From positions 15,970-79,969 of the forward strand of contig JBNMLP010000014.1 in the NCBI GenBank assembly GCA_050874905.1: 64,000 nt of DNA. Direction: 5' to 3'. Shown here piece by piece: positions 8,522-17,478 of the stretch (its first letter is position 1; each line of letters begins with the position of its first letter). This stretch comes from NC2004 sp050874905 (GTDB lineage Bacteria; Bacillota; Clostridia; Lachnospirales; Lachnospiraceae). The translations under genes and the position numbers were made by a program. Below the pieces are notes generated by a model that saw only the letters and a program-made list of their open reading frames with translations, was not told where the DNA came from and searched no databases.

Positions 8522-9354
8522 GAGATATCATTTTCTGGTCCGCCGAATAAACAGTGATTTAATTCACCGCCGATGAACAAAATAAACATACAGAAGTAAA
8601 GCCACAACAAAGTTAAGATGATTCCGGTCAAGGAACCATACATGACAGTGAAGTTATTAAAATTATCAATGTAGATGGAAAATCCAAGTGATGTTCCCAC
8701 CCACCCGATCGTGGAAAGGAAGGCACCGGGAATACAGTGTAAAAATGTGGTTTTCTGATCCGGTAAAAAGCGGTAGAAAAACAGGAAAAAGAGCAAAAGC
8801 AATGCGATCACAACAATGGTTCGCAGAGAACCGATCGTGTTTGCAATTCCCGCAATAAATGGAAATTCTTTCATTAATGTGTGAATGATCTGATTACCAA
8901 ATACTAATACAACCATCAATAAAATAATGGAGAATGAAAAGAATAGTGTATATATGGTAGAGATCAAACGAACAACAAAATAGTTGGTACTTTTGCGATA
9001 GTTGGTAATGGTATTGAATCCGTTTTTGATAGACATAACACCTTTAGAAGCCGCCCATAATGTAACGAGAATGGAAAGAGAAAGAACGGTTCCGGTGGAA
9101 TTATTTAAGGTATCCATGATCAGTGGCTCAATGTAAGGATAAAAGGCTTCTGGAATAAAGGAAATGATAAGATCCTTAATCTGTTCATTTGGAATCGGCA
9201 CAAACTGCACCAAACTCATGATTGACATAAGAAATGGGAAGAAAGACAGTACCGTAAAGAACGCTGCCTGCGCAGCATAAGCTCCCAGATGGTGTTTGGT
9301 TACACCGTCAGCAACTCGAAATCCTAAAGAAAACAGTTTCAGCAAATCTTTCAC
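8506..9354 (-). CDS. YihY/virulence factor BrkB family inner membrane protein
   Basis: The 282-residue polytopic membrane protein has about six hydrophobic helices. It shows the YihY/BrkB pattern: AAYAAQAAFFTVLSFFPFLMSI near the N-terminus, ASKGVMSIKNGFN in the middle, and a C-terminal YGSLTGIILTLLWLYFCMFILFIGGELN. The family was once called ribonuclease BN, but that activity was reassigned elsewhere; transport is suspected but unproven. It has its own GGGAGG ribosome site and a TATAAT-like -10 (minus strand, 9374-9379). The 3' end runs 16 bases into the SpoIID gene from the opposite strand. Confidence 0.8.
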   Translation of the reverse strand: MKDLLKLFSLGFRVADGVTKHHLGAYAAQAAFFTVLSFFPFLMSIMSLVQFVPIPNEQIKDLIISFIPEAFYPYIEPLIMDTLNNSTGTVLSLSILVTLWAASKGVMSIKNGFNTITNYRKSTNYFVVRLISTIYTLFFSFSIILLMVVLVFGNQIIHTLMKEFPFIAGIANTIGSLRTIVVIALLLLFFLFFYRFLPDQKTTFLHCIPGAFLSTIGWVGTSLGFSIYIDNFNNFTVMYGSLTGIILTLLWLYFCMFILFIGGELNHCLFGGPENDISYLPL

Positions 9355-9383
9355 CTCCCAAAATACTTATGGTATTATAACAG

Positions 9384-9417
9384 ATTTTTCAAAAAAGGAA
9401 AGTCTTTTTTGAAAAAT
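9384..9417. promoter_or_regulatory. Perfect 14-bp palindrome upstream of the BrkB-family gene
   Basis: ATTTTTCAAAAAAG is followed by six bases and its exact complement. On the minus strand it lies directly upstream of the -10 of the BrkB-family gene, where a -35 box should be. On the plus strand it is just before the pheST promoter. It may be an operator or a weak transcription barrier between divergent units. Confidence 0.4.
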
Positions 9418-9432
9418 GAATCGTTTTTTTCG

Positions 9433-9460
9433 TTGACATTTTCACAGGATATGTTACAAT
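9433..9460 (+). promoter_or_regulatory. Promoter of the pheST T-box transcript
   Basis: TTGACA is followed after 16 bases by TACAAT, giving a start near 9467, at the 5' edge of the T-box leader. Confidence 0.75.
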
Positions 9461-9466
9461 ATTATG

Positions 9467-9730
9467 GTTAAAAGCGATGAAAACGTACAGTAGTCATGCA
9501 TTTTCTTTCCCAGAGAGTTCCGGTGATTCGCTGCGAGCCGGATAAAGTTCAGATACATGATGAATTTCCCGTTTGAGCTGCGGTTTTGAAGTAGATTTTT
9601 ATGGTAGAGACCGACGTTGCCTACGCGTTAAGTAGAATGAAGAGTCCGTGCTGAAAATGCAGTGCGGGAACTAGGGTGGTACCGCGATGATTCGTCCCTA
9701 TATGCAAGCAATTGCATATAGGGCTTTTTT
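9467..9730 (+). promoter_or_regulatory. T-box leader responding to tRNA-Phe
   Basis: The leader contains the highly conserved T-box sequence AGGGTGGTACCGCG (about 9673-9686), the AGAGAGTTCCGG element of stem I, and a terminator hairpin (CCCTATATGCAA, 9696-9707, pairing with 9712-9723) followed by T6. In the specifier loop the triplet TTC (9566-9568), between GAAT and the TTTGAGC segment, encodes phenylalanine, matching the downstream genes. Uncharged tRNA-Phe would pair with the specifier and with the T-box, stabilise the antiterminator, and switch on pheST. The specifier assignment was made by alignment in my head to other T-boxes. Confidence 0.92.
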
Positions 9731-9757
9731 AATTTATTAAGAAAAGGAGAACGCACA

Positions 9758-10777
9758 ATGAAAGACAAGTTGAATGCGATCAAAGAAGCAGCATTAAAAC
9801 AGATTGAAACTGCCAAAGACTTGGATGCACTGAACGACATCAGAGTATCTGTTCTTGGTAAAAAGGGCGAGCTTACCCAGGTACTTAAGAGTATGAAGGA
9901 TGTCGCTCCAGAAGATCGCCCGAAGGTAGGACAGATGGTGAACGATACCCGTGCCGCCATTGAAAATGTACTGGAAAAGGAAAAGACGATGCTTCAGCGT
10001 AAGATCCGTGAGGAGAAAATGAAGCGAGAAGTTATTGACGTAACTTTGCCTGGTAAGAAGAAAATGACTGGTCACCGTCATCCAAACCAGATTGCGTTAG
10101 AGGATTTAGAGCGCGTCTTTATCGGAATGGGGTATGAGGTGGTAGAAGGCCCGGAGGTAGAGTTAGACCATTACAATTTTGAGCTGTTAAATATTCCGGC
10201 AAATCATCCGGCAAAGGATGAGCAGGATACTTTCTATATTACGAAGGATATTTTACTTCGTACCCAGACCTCTCCGGTACAGGCTCGTATCATGGAGCAG
10301 GGAAGAATGCCGATCCGTATCATTTCACCGGGAAGAGTATTCCGTTCCGATGAGGTGGATGCTACACATTCTCCATCCTTCCATCAGGTAGAGGGACTGG
10401 TTGTAGACAAAGGTATTACCTTTGCAGATTTAAAGGGAACGATCAACCAGTGGGCAAAAGAATTTTTCGGACCGGATACCAAAACCAAATTCCGTCCACA
10501 TCATTTCCCATTTACCGAGCCATCGGCTGAGGTTGATGTTACCTGCTTTAAGTGTGGAGGAAAAGGCTGCCGTATGTGTAAAGGAAGCGGCTGGATTGAG
10601 ATTTTAGGATGTGGTATGGTACATCCAAAAGTGCTTCATGACTGTGGCATTGATCCGGAAGAATATAGTGGATTTGCGTTTGGTATTGGCTTAGAGCGTA
10701 TCGCACTGTTGAAGTATGAGATTGATGATATGCGCTTATTATATGAAAATGACAAACGTTTCTTAGATCAGTTTTAA
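9758..10777 (+). CDS. pheS: Phenylalanine-tRNA ligase alpha subunit
   Basis: The 339-residue length is typical. An N-terminal coiled-coil tRNA-binding arm (residues 1-90) is followed by the class II synthetase core. The signatures are GHRHPNQ, GYEVVEGPEVE, the motif 2 region ISPGRVFRSDEVDATHSPSFHQVEGL, and motif 3 FGIGLERIALLKYEIDDMR. A CFKCGGKGCRMCKGSG segment near residues 266-281 is common in Firmicutes PheS. With PheT it forms the alpha2-beta2 enzyme that charges tRNA-Phe. Expression is controlled by the T-box leader that precedes it. Confidence 0.97.
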   Translation: MKDKLNAIKEAALKQIETAKDLDALNDIRVSVLGKKGELTQVLKSMKDVAPEDRPKVGQMVNDTRAAIENVLEKEKTMLQRKIREEKMKREVIDVTLPGKKKMTGHRHPNQIALEDLERVFIGMGYEVVEGPEVELDHYNFELLNIPANHPAKDEQDTFYITKDILLRTQTSPVQARIMEQGRMPIRIISPGRVFRSDEVDATHSPSFHQVEGLVVDKGITFADLKGTINQWAKEFFGPDTKTKFRPHHFPFTEPSAEVDVTCFKCGGKGCRMCKGSGWIEILGCGMVHPKVLHDCGIDPEEYSGFAFGIGLERIALLKYEIDDMRLLYENDKRFLDQF

Positions 10778-10793
10778 TTAGGAGGGAATCAAC

Positions 10794-13214
10794 ATGAAGA
10801 CACCAATATCATAGATAAAAGCATATGTTCCGGATCTGGACTGCACAACAACAGAATATGTCGATGCAATGACGCTGTCCGGTTCCAATGTGGAAAATGC
10901 AGTAGTATTAGATCAGAATCTTGATAAGATCGTAGTAGGACAGATTGAAAAGATCGAGAAGCATCCGGATGCGGACAAGCTGATCATCTGTCAGGTCAAT
11001 GTTGGAACAGAGACGATCCAGATCGTTACAGGTGCTCCAAATGTAGCAGAGAACGATCTTGTCCCGGTTGTATTAGATGGTGGAAAAGTAGCCAACGGTC
11101 ATTCCGGAGAAAAAGCACCGGAGAACGGAATCAAGATCAAAAAAGGAAAATTACGTGGAGTAGAATCCAATGGTATGATGTGTTCCATTGAGGAGCTGGG
11201 TTCTACGAAGGACATGTATCCGCTGGCACCGGAAAACGGCATTTACATTTTTCCAGAGGGAAGTGCAAAGCCAGGTGATGATGCAATCGAAGTATTAGGC
11301 TTACATGATTCTGTCGTGGAGTTTGAGATCACATCAAACCGTGTGGATTGTTTCTCTATGATCGGTATGGCAAGAGAAGCCGCAGCAACTTTCCGCAAGG
11401 AATTTCATCCACCGGTTGTAACGAAAACAGGAAATGACGAAGATGTCAACGATTATATCAGTGTAACAGTAGAAGATACAGATCTCTGTCCTCGTTATAC
11501 CGCTAGAGTAGTAAAGAATATCAAGCTTGCACCATCTCCAGAGTGGATGCAGAGACGTTTAGCTGCCGTAGGAATCCGTCCGATCAACAACCTTGTAGAT
11601 ATTACCAACTATGTAATGGAAGAATATGGTCAGCCAATGCATGCCTATGATCTGGACAAGGTAGCAGATAAAAAGATTATTGTACGCCGTGCAAAGGATG
11701 GAGATACCTTTGTTACATTAGATGGACAGGAGCGCAATCTGGATAAGGATGTGCTGATGATCTGTGATGGAGAAAAGGAAATCGGTATCGCCGGAATCAT
11801 GGGCGGAGAAAACTCCATGGTTACTGATGACATCCATACCCTGTTATTTGAGGCAGCTTGCTTTGACGGAACCAATATCCGTCTGTCCGGAAAGCGGATC
11901 GGACTTCGTACCGATGCTTCTGGTAAATTTGAGAAAGGTCTTGATCCAAACAATGCTATGGCAGCCATGGATCGTGCCTGTCAGTTGATCGAAGAATTAG
12001 GCTGCGGAGAAGTCGTTGGCGGTGCAGTAGATGTATATCCGAATCCGGTAGAGGAAAAACGTATTTTATTTGAGCCGGAGAAAATGAATGCCTTGCTTGG
12101 TACAGATGTAACGAAAGAGCAGATGTTTGAATACTTTGACCGCTTAGAGCTTCGCTACGATGAGAAGACAAATGAGATGGTTATCCCAACTTTCCGTCAG
12201 GATCTGATCTGTCGTGCCGATCTGGCAGAGGAAGTAGCACGTTTTTACGGTTATGATAAGGTTCCGGTTACACTGCCACATGGAGAGGCAACTGCCGGTA
12301 AAGTATCATTAAAGCACCGGGTGCAGGATATTGCCAGAGATGTTGCAGAGGATTATGGATTCAGTGGTGGTATGTGCTATTCCTTTGAAAGTCCGAAGGT
12401 ATTTGACAAATTACTTCTTCCACCGGATGCAAAAGAGCGTGAGGCGATCGTTATTTCCAATCCTTTGGGAGAAGATTTCTCCATTATGCGTACGATTGCA
12501 TTGAACGGTATTTTAAGTTCCCTGTCAACGAACTTTGCACATCGCAATAAAAATGTACGTCTTTATGAGTTTGGTAATGTCTATCTGCCAAAGGCACTTC
12601 CACTTACCGAACTTCCGGAGGAGCACATGGAACTGGCTCTTGGTATGTATGGAGAAGGTGATTTCTTCAGCATGAAGGGAACGTTAGAAGGTATTTTTGA
12701 TAAGCTGAATATCAAGGGGTTGACATTTGAAGCAAGCAGCAAGTATCCATACCTGCATCCGGGCCGTCAGGCGGTAGTAATGGATCAGGATACGGAGATT
12801 GCTTATCTGGGACAGCTTCATCCGGAGGCAGCAGAGAATTACAATATGAAGGGTGAAGTATATGTTGCCGTTGTTCATATCGAAGAATGCGTAAAACGTA
12901 CCTCCTTTGATTATAAATATGAGAGTGTAGCAAAATTCCCTGCCATGACCCGTGACTTAAGTATGGTAATGAAAAAGGAAGTGCTTGTGGGACAGTTGGA
13001 GGCTGTATTTAAGAAACGCGGCGGAAAGCTGTTAGAGAGCATGGAATTATTTGATGTCTATGAGGGAGATCAGATTGCAGAAGGTTATAAATCAGTTGCC
13101 TACTCCTTGAAGTTCAGACATAAGGATAAGACATTAGAGGACGCAGAGGTAACTTCCGTAGTCGAAAAGATTATTGAGGATCTTAAGAAAATGGGCGTTG
13201 AGCTCCGTTCATAA
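10794..13214 (+). CDS. pheT: Phenylalanine-tRNA ligase beta subunit, with in-frame TAG at codon 7
   Basis: The natural start is ATG 10794, 16 bases after pheS and behind a strong AGGAGGG ribosome site. It reads MKTPIS, then TAG (10812-10814), then IKAYVPDLDCTTTEYVDAM and onward in the same frame to 13214. PheT proteins have Trp at this place (PLSWIKAYV), so TGG has become TAG by one base change. The rest (about 800 residues) is intact: a tRNA-binding EMAP-like domain, B3/B4 editing region, B5, and a C-terminal ferredoxin-like anticodon-binding domain. The first downstream ATG in frame is 10869, with no ribosome site in front. Because PheT is essential, either the base is wrong, the stop is read through, or translation restarts. 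Confidence 0.9.
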
Positions 13215-13230
13215 GAAAATAGAAAAAAGC

Positions 13231-13270
13231 AAACAGGCATGTGAGACGGATTCGTTTCACATGCCTGTTT
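13231..13270. terminator. Bidirectional terminator between pheT and the MATE gene
   Basis: AAACAGGCATGTGA pairs perfectly with TCACATGCCTGTTT around a 12-base centre. T-rich sequence on the plus side and A-rich on the minus side let it serve both convergent genes. Confidence 0.88.
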
Positions 13271-13288
13271 TGTTTTATCATAACTTTT

Positions 13289-14641
13289 TTAACAATTTGG
13301 ATGGCTTACCAGATGTTTTCTTGGCCGCATTACTTTTATATAGTAAACAGTAAGCAGTAAAATATCAGCTAACAGCCATGCGATTGGAGAGGCCATACAG
13401 ATCGCCTGATAGTGGAAAATGCTGACAAAGCAGATTGCAACAACACTTCGTCCGATGAGCTCTAAAATTCCGGCGCACATTGGCAACAGGCTGTACCCCA
13501 TTCCCTGCAGGGCATTACGGAATACAAAGAGGACGCCGAGCAAAATATAAAACAGCGAATTGATGCGTAAAAACATAGCACTTTTGGCGATCACGGCAGT
13601 TTCGGATGCATTGACAAACAAAAGACTGAATGTCGGAGCAAAAAGCTGCATCATGATGCAGAGTAAAATACTATAAGAAATCGTGATCACGGTGGACAGA
13701 CGGATTCCTTTTTTGATCCGTTCCGGTTTTCCGGCACCGAGGTTTTGTCCGCAGTAGGTTGCCATGGTAAGTCCTAAGGTTTCCTGTGGCTGGGTAAAGA
13801 TGATCTGCATCCGGTTGGCAGCGGTTACTGCGGCAACGCTTACAGCTCCAAGAGAGTTAACGGCAATCTGTAAGATCACAGAGCCGATAGCGGTGATGGA
13901 AAACTGTAATGCCATCGGTACTCCAATTCCAATCAGTTTTTTCATAAATAAAGGGCGGATCTTCATTTCCTCTTTATTGAAATGAAGAATCGGAAAACGT
14001 TTGATGATATATACAAGGCAAAGTATGCCGGAAATTCCCTGTGCGATCACGGTTGCATAACCGGCTCCTGCTACACCAAGCTGAAAATGAAGTACAAATA
14101 AAAGGTCTAATGCGACATTGATCAAGGATGCCAGGATCAAAAAGTATAGTGGCGTACGGCTGTCACCCAATGCACGCAGAATGCAGGAGAGGTAGTTGTA
14201 TAACATGATTGCTGCGATTCCTGCAAAGATAATGATAATGTAGTGATAGGCATCGTCTAAGATCTCAGCCGGAGTATGCATCAGTACCAGAAGAGGTCTG
14301 GTAAAGAGCATGGTAAGTACCGTTAAAAGGATAGTGAAGGCGACGCAGAGCCATGCACCATTTGCCACATAGCATCGCATTTTCTTCAGATTGCCGGAAC
14401 CAAATGCCTGCGAAACCAATATATTAAAGCCGGTACAGATTCCAATGACAAAGCCGATGACCAGAAAATTCAGACATCCGGTAGAACCAACCGCTGCCAA
14501 GGCATTGGTGCTGATATATTTTCCTACGATGATCGAGTCGACCATATTATAAAACTGCTGGAACAGATTTCCGAGCAGCATAGGAATGGAAAACGTAAGG
14601 ATCAGACGAAGCGGGCTTCCTTTTGTCATGTCTTTTGTCAT
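13289..14641 (-). CDS. MATE family multidrug efflux transporter
   Basis: The 450-residue membrane protein has twelve hydrophobic helices in two similar halves. It begins MTKGSPLRLILTFSIPMLLGNLFQQFYNMVDSIIVGKYI, the standard N-terminal signature of Clostridia MATE exporters. Members export cationic drugs or metabolites using Na+ or H+ gradients; the substrate cannot be predicted here. It is monocistronic, with a TATAAT -10 on the minus strand at about 14691-14696. It lies divergently from the rimP operon. Confidence 0.9.
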   Translation of the reverse strand: MTKDMTKGSPLRLILTFSIPMLLGNLFQQFYNMVDSIIVGKYISTNALAAVGSTGCLNFLVIGFVIGICTGFNILVSQAFGSGNLKKMRCYVANGAWLCVAFTILLTVLTMLFTRPLLVLMHTPAEILDDAYHYIIIIFAGIAAIMLYNYLSCILRALGDSRTPLYFLILASLINVALDLLFVLHFQLGVAGAGYATVIAQGISGILCLVYIIKRFPILHFNKEEMKIRPLFMKKLIGIGVPMALQFSITAIGSVILQIAVNSLGAVSVAAVTAANRMQIIFTQPQETLGLTMATYCGQNLGAGKPERIKKGIRLSTVITISYSILLCIMMQLFAPTFSLLFVNASETAVIAKSAMFLRINSLFYILLGVLFVFRNALQGMGYSLLPMCAGILELIGRSVVAICFVSIFHYQAICMASPIAWLLADILLLTVYYIKVMRPRKHLVSHPNC

Positions 14642-14771
14642 AGTGCATACCTTCTTTCTATAAAAATGTTTTTTCTTTTGTATCGGAGTTATTATAGCGG
14701 TTTTATTTTTTGTTTCCTAGAGAATATGTTGACATAAAAAGGGGTAAATCTTGACCTTTTTTAGATTTTGC

Positions 14772-14800
14772 TTGCATTTTTCAGAAAATGGTAGTAAAAT
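14772..14800 (+). promoter_or_regulatory. Promoter of the rimP-nusA-infB operon
   Basis: TTGCAT is followed after 17 bases by TAAAAT, giving transcription from about 14807. This places an upstream ATG at 14788 before the transcript and rules it out as the rimP start. Confidence 0.7.
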
Positions 14801-14833
14801 ATGCTTTGGAATTAAATGATGCTAGTTATGTAG

Positions 14834-14866
14834 GAGTGGACAAGATTTTTGGTCCACTCATTTTTT
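14834..14866 (+). promoter_or_regulatory. Terminator-like hairpin in the rimP leader
   Basis: GAGTGGAC and GTCCACTC form an 8-bp stem with a 10-base loop, followed by ATTTTTTAT. It lies about 27 bases after the predicted start of transcription and 20 bases before rimP. It has the form of an attenuator of the translation-factor operon, possibly a NusA-sensitive one because nusA is the second gene. Confidence 0.55.
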
Positions 14867-14886
14867 ATGGCAAGGCAGGTGAGAAG

Positions 14887-15351
14887 ATGAACAGACGAGA
14901 GGTTGAGAGTAAAACCGAAGAGTTAGTGCTCCCGATTGTTACCGAGAAGAAGTTTGAGCTGGTAGATGTGGAATATGTAAAGGAAGGAGCCAACTGGTAT
15001 CTTCGCGTCTATATCGACAAAGAGAACGGCATTGACATTGATGACTGTGTGTATGTCAGCCGGGCATTGGAGCAGAAGCTTGATGAAGAGGATTTTATTG
15101 TGGAAGCCTATATTTTAGAGGTGAGTTCACCGGGACTGACAAGACCTTTAAAGAAGGAAAAGGATTTCTTGCGGAATATAGGAAAACGTGTGGAAGTAAA
15201 GCTCTATCAGGCAAAGGATGGATGGAAAGAGTTTGAAGGCGAACTGAAAAAATATGAAAATGATGAGGTGACGATCCTTCCGGATGGAAGTGAGGACACC
15301 ATTGTAGTTACAGGAAAAGAAATCGCAATGATTCGTTTAGCATTTGAATAG
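14887..15351 (+). CDS. rimP: Ribosome maturation factor RimP
   Basis: The 154-residue protein has the RimP two-domain architecture. Diagnostic motifs are FELVDVEYVKEGANWYLRVYID, the IDDC pair, and LEVSSPGLTRPL. RimP assists 30S subunit assembly around protein S12. I chose ATG 14887 because AGGTGAG lies just upstream and the protein then matches family length; the frame is open further upstream only into the leader and promoter. It is the first gene of the rimP-nusA-rnpM-ylxQ-infB operon, the order usual in Firmicutes. Confidence 0.93.
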   Translation: MNRREVESKTEELVLPIVTEKKFELVDVEYVKEGANWYLRVYIDKENGIDIDDCVYVSRALEQKLDEEDFIVEAYILEVSSPGLTRPLKKEKDFLRNIGKRVEVKLYQAKDGWKEFEGELKKYENDEVTILPDGSEDTIVVTGKEIAMIRLAFE

Positions 15352-15363
15352 GAGGAAGAAAAA

Positions 15364-16770
15364 ATGGCGAGAAAGGCAACTACTGAAACAGCGACCAATG
15401 CAAATCCGGAATTGATTCTTGCATTGGAGCAGTTGGAGAAGGAGAAAGGAATCAAGAAGGAGTTCATGCTGGAGGCAATCCGGGCATCGTTAGAGGCTGC
15501 TTACAAGAAAAATTTCTCGAAGGAAGATAAAAACACAAGAGATTTTCCACAGGAAGCAGAGCAGGAAAAGCACAAGGAAGAGATCAGTGTTCAGATTGAT
15601 GATCAGTCTGGTGCCGTAGAAGTATTTGCAAAGAAAGTAGTCGTAGAAACAGTAGAAGACGGCGTATGTGAGATCAGTCTGGCACAGGCGAAAATGATGG
15701 ACGAGAAATATGAACTCGGTGATGTGGTTAACATTTCCATTACACCAAAGGATTTCTGCCGTATCGCTGCCCAGCATGCCAGAAATGTCATTGTGCAGAA
15801 GATCAAGGAAGCCGAGCGTCAGAACGTATATGATACCTTCCACAGCAAAGAGCGTGAAGTAGTGACCGGAGTGGTACAGCGTATTGAAAATAAGACCTAT
15901 ACAGATAAAGATGGCATTTCCCATACGAGCAAGCGTGTGATGATCGCACTGGATGATCGTACGGAGGTAGCATTATTAGAGAAGGAATGTGTTCCGGGTG
16001 AGCAGTTTATTCCGGGTGAGCGCGTAAAGGTATATGTAGTAGAAGTAAAGGATAATACAAAGGGACCACATATCGTGGTATCACGTACCCATCCGGAGCT
16101 TGTGAAACGTTTACTGGAAAAGGAAGTAACAGAGATTGCAGACGGCACCGTAGAGATCAAAGCAGTTGCCAGAGAGGCTGGTTCCAGAAGCAAGATCTCC
16201 GTTTACGCAAAAGATCCGAATGTCGATGCAGTAGGTGCCTGCGTTGGTATGAACGGAGCCCGCATCAATGCGATTGTCAATGACTTAAAGGGAGAAAAGA
16301 TTGATGTGATCAACTGGGATGCCGATCCGGTGGTATTGATCGGAAATGCATTAAGTCCTTCTAAAGTAGTTTCTGTAGAGGTTTGCCTACAGGATACCAG
16401 TGCACGTGTTGTGGTACCGGATTACCAGCTTTCGTTAGCCATTGGTAAGCGAGGACAAAATGCCAGCTTAGCTGCCCGCCTGACTGGATATAAAATTGAT
16501 ATCAAGAGTGAATCACAGGCTTCTGAGTTTGAAGATGAGGAAGGTAAGATCTACATTGGAAAGGGTGAGTACATTCACTACAATGCGGATGGCACGCCAA
16601 AGGAGGAAGAGGAAGAAGAAACACCTCTTGCAATCGAACCGGATGAGGAAATGGAAGCACAGTTCGAGGAGATGGAAGAAATCGAGGAGATCTCTGAGGA
16701 AGAATTTGAGGAAATGGAAGAGCTTTCAGAAGAAGATTTTGAGGAATTTGAGGACGAGGACGAAGAATAA
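15364..16770 (+). CDS. nusA: Transcription elongation/termination factor NusA
   Basis: The 468-residue protein has an N-terminal RNA polymerase-binding domain, an S1 domain (about residues 135-200), and two KH domains (KDPNVDAVGACVGMNGARI and YQLSLAIGKRGQNASLAARLTGY). From about residue 415 an extremely acidic tail made mostly of Glu extends to the end, well beyond the usual ~370-390 residue Firmicutes protein. NusA modulates pausing, termination and antitermination. The gene follows rimP by 12 bases with a GGAGGAAG ribosome site. Confidence 0.96.
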   Translation: MARKATTETATNANPELILALEQLEKEKGIKKEFMLEAIRASLEAAYKKNFSKEDKNTRDFPQEAEQEKHKEEISVQIDDQSGAVEVFAKKVVVETVEDGVCEISLAQAKMMDEKYELGDVVNISITPKDFCRIAAQHARNVIVQKIKEAERQNVYDTFHSKEREVVTGVVQRIENKTYTDKDGISHTSKRVMIALDDRTEVALLEKECVPGEQFIPGERVKVYVVEVKDNTKGPHIVVSRTHPELVKRLLEKEVTEIADGTVEIKAVAREAGSRSKISVYAKDPNVDAVGACVGMNGARINAIVNDLKGEKIDVINWDADPVVLIGNALSPSKVVSVEVCLQDTSARVVVPDYQLSLAIGKRGQNASLAARLTGYKIDIKSESQASEFEDEEGKIYIGKGEYIHYNADGTPKEEEEEETPLAIEPDEEMEAQFEEMEEIEEISEEEFEEMEELSEEDFEEFEDEDEE

Positions 16771-16880
16771 AGTCATCGTACTAACACAAAAAACAGCATA
16801 AAAACGAGCATTTTGGCATAATCTATGTTGCAGAAGTGACTGTGCCGGCACGTTTTTTGCTGAGAGTAGGAAGTGAGTTC

Positions 16881-17153
16881 ATGGGTAAGAAAGTTGCGAC
16901 AAGACAATGCGTTGGCTGTCGTGAAAGTTTTGATAAAAGAGAGTTGATCCGTGTGATAAAAACTCCGGAAGAAGAGATTTGTTTAGACGTGACCGGAAAG
17001 GCAAATGGACGTGGGGCATATCTTTGCAAACGAACCGAATGTCTCAAAAAGGCACGTAAGAATCAGGGACTTTCCCGTTCCTTAAAAATGGCGATTCCGG
17101 ATGAGATCTACGAGCAGCTTGAAAAGGAGTTGAGTACGATTGAATCCCAATAA
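16881..17153 (+). CDS. rnpM: RNase P modulator RnpM (YlxR, DUF448)
   Basis: The 90-residue basic protein carries the YlxR signature: TRQCVGCRES near the start, GRGAYLC in the middle, and CLKKARKN. YlxR has been reported to bind the RNA of RNase P and dampen its activity, hence RnpM. Start 16881 is preferred over an upstream ATG at 16836 because GGAAGTGAG sits just upstream and the family begins KKVATRQC or similar. It overlaps the next gene by 14 bases. Confidence 0.92.
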   Translation: MGKKVATRQCVGCRESFDKRELIRVIKTPEEEICLDVTGKANGRGAYLCKRTECLKKARKNQGLSRSLKMAIPDEIYEQLEKELSTIESQ

Positions 17154-17478
17154 GAAATACTTAAATCTGCTTTCTCTTGCAACAAAAGCAGGAAAAGTGG
17201 TGAGTGGAGAATTTTCCACGGAAAAAGCGATCAAAGAACAAACTGCATGTTTTGTGTTAGTAGCGGAGGATGCATCCTTAAATACAAAGAAATTATTTAC
17301 GGATAAATGCAGTTTCTATGAAGTGCCAATTGTGATCTGCGCCAGCAAGGAAGAATTAGGGCATGCCATAGGCAAAGTTTCAAGAGCATCAGTAGCAGTA
17401 ACAGATCAGGGCCTTGCGGATGCAATTGCAAAGTATTTTGATAGAAACGATATGGAGGTAGTTGAATGTCAAAAATGA
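17140..17478 (+). CDS. YlxQ-type L7Ae/L30e family RNA-binding protein
   Basis: The 112-residue protein resembles YlxQ: NLLSLATKAGKVVSGEF, then CFVLVAEDASLNTKK and CASKEELGHAIGK. These are features of the L7Ae/L30e/Gadd45 fold that binds kink-turn RNA. It uses a TTG start with AAGGAG a suitable distance upstream inside rnpM, and both ends overlap neighbours (14 bases with rnpM, 13 with infB), so translation is coupled. Its position between rnpM and infB is conserved in Firmicutes; its exact RNA target is uncertain. Confidence 0.9.
   Translation: MNPNKKYLNLLSLATKAGKVVSGEFSTEKAIKEQTACFVLVAEDASLNTKKLFTDKCSFYEVPIVICASKEELGHAIGKVSRASVAVTDQGLADAIAKYFDRNDMEVVECQK

Noticed and set aside
14788..14886. 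Longer N-terminus for RimP
   Set aside because: It would start inside the -10 promoter region and read through the leader hairpin; ATG 14887 has a proper ribosome site and gives normal length.
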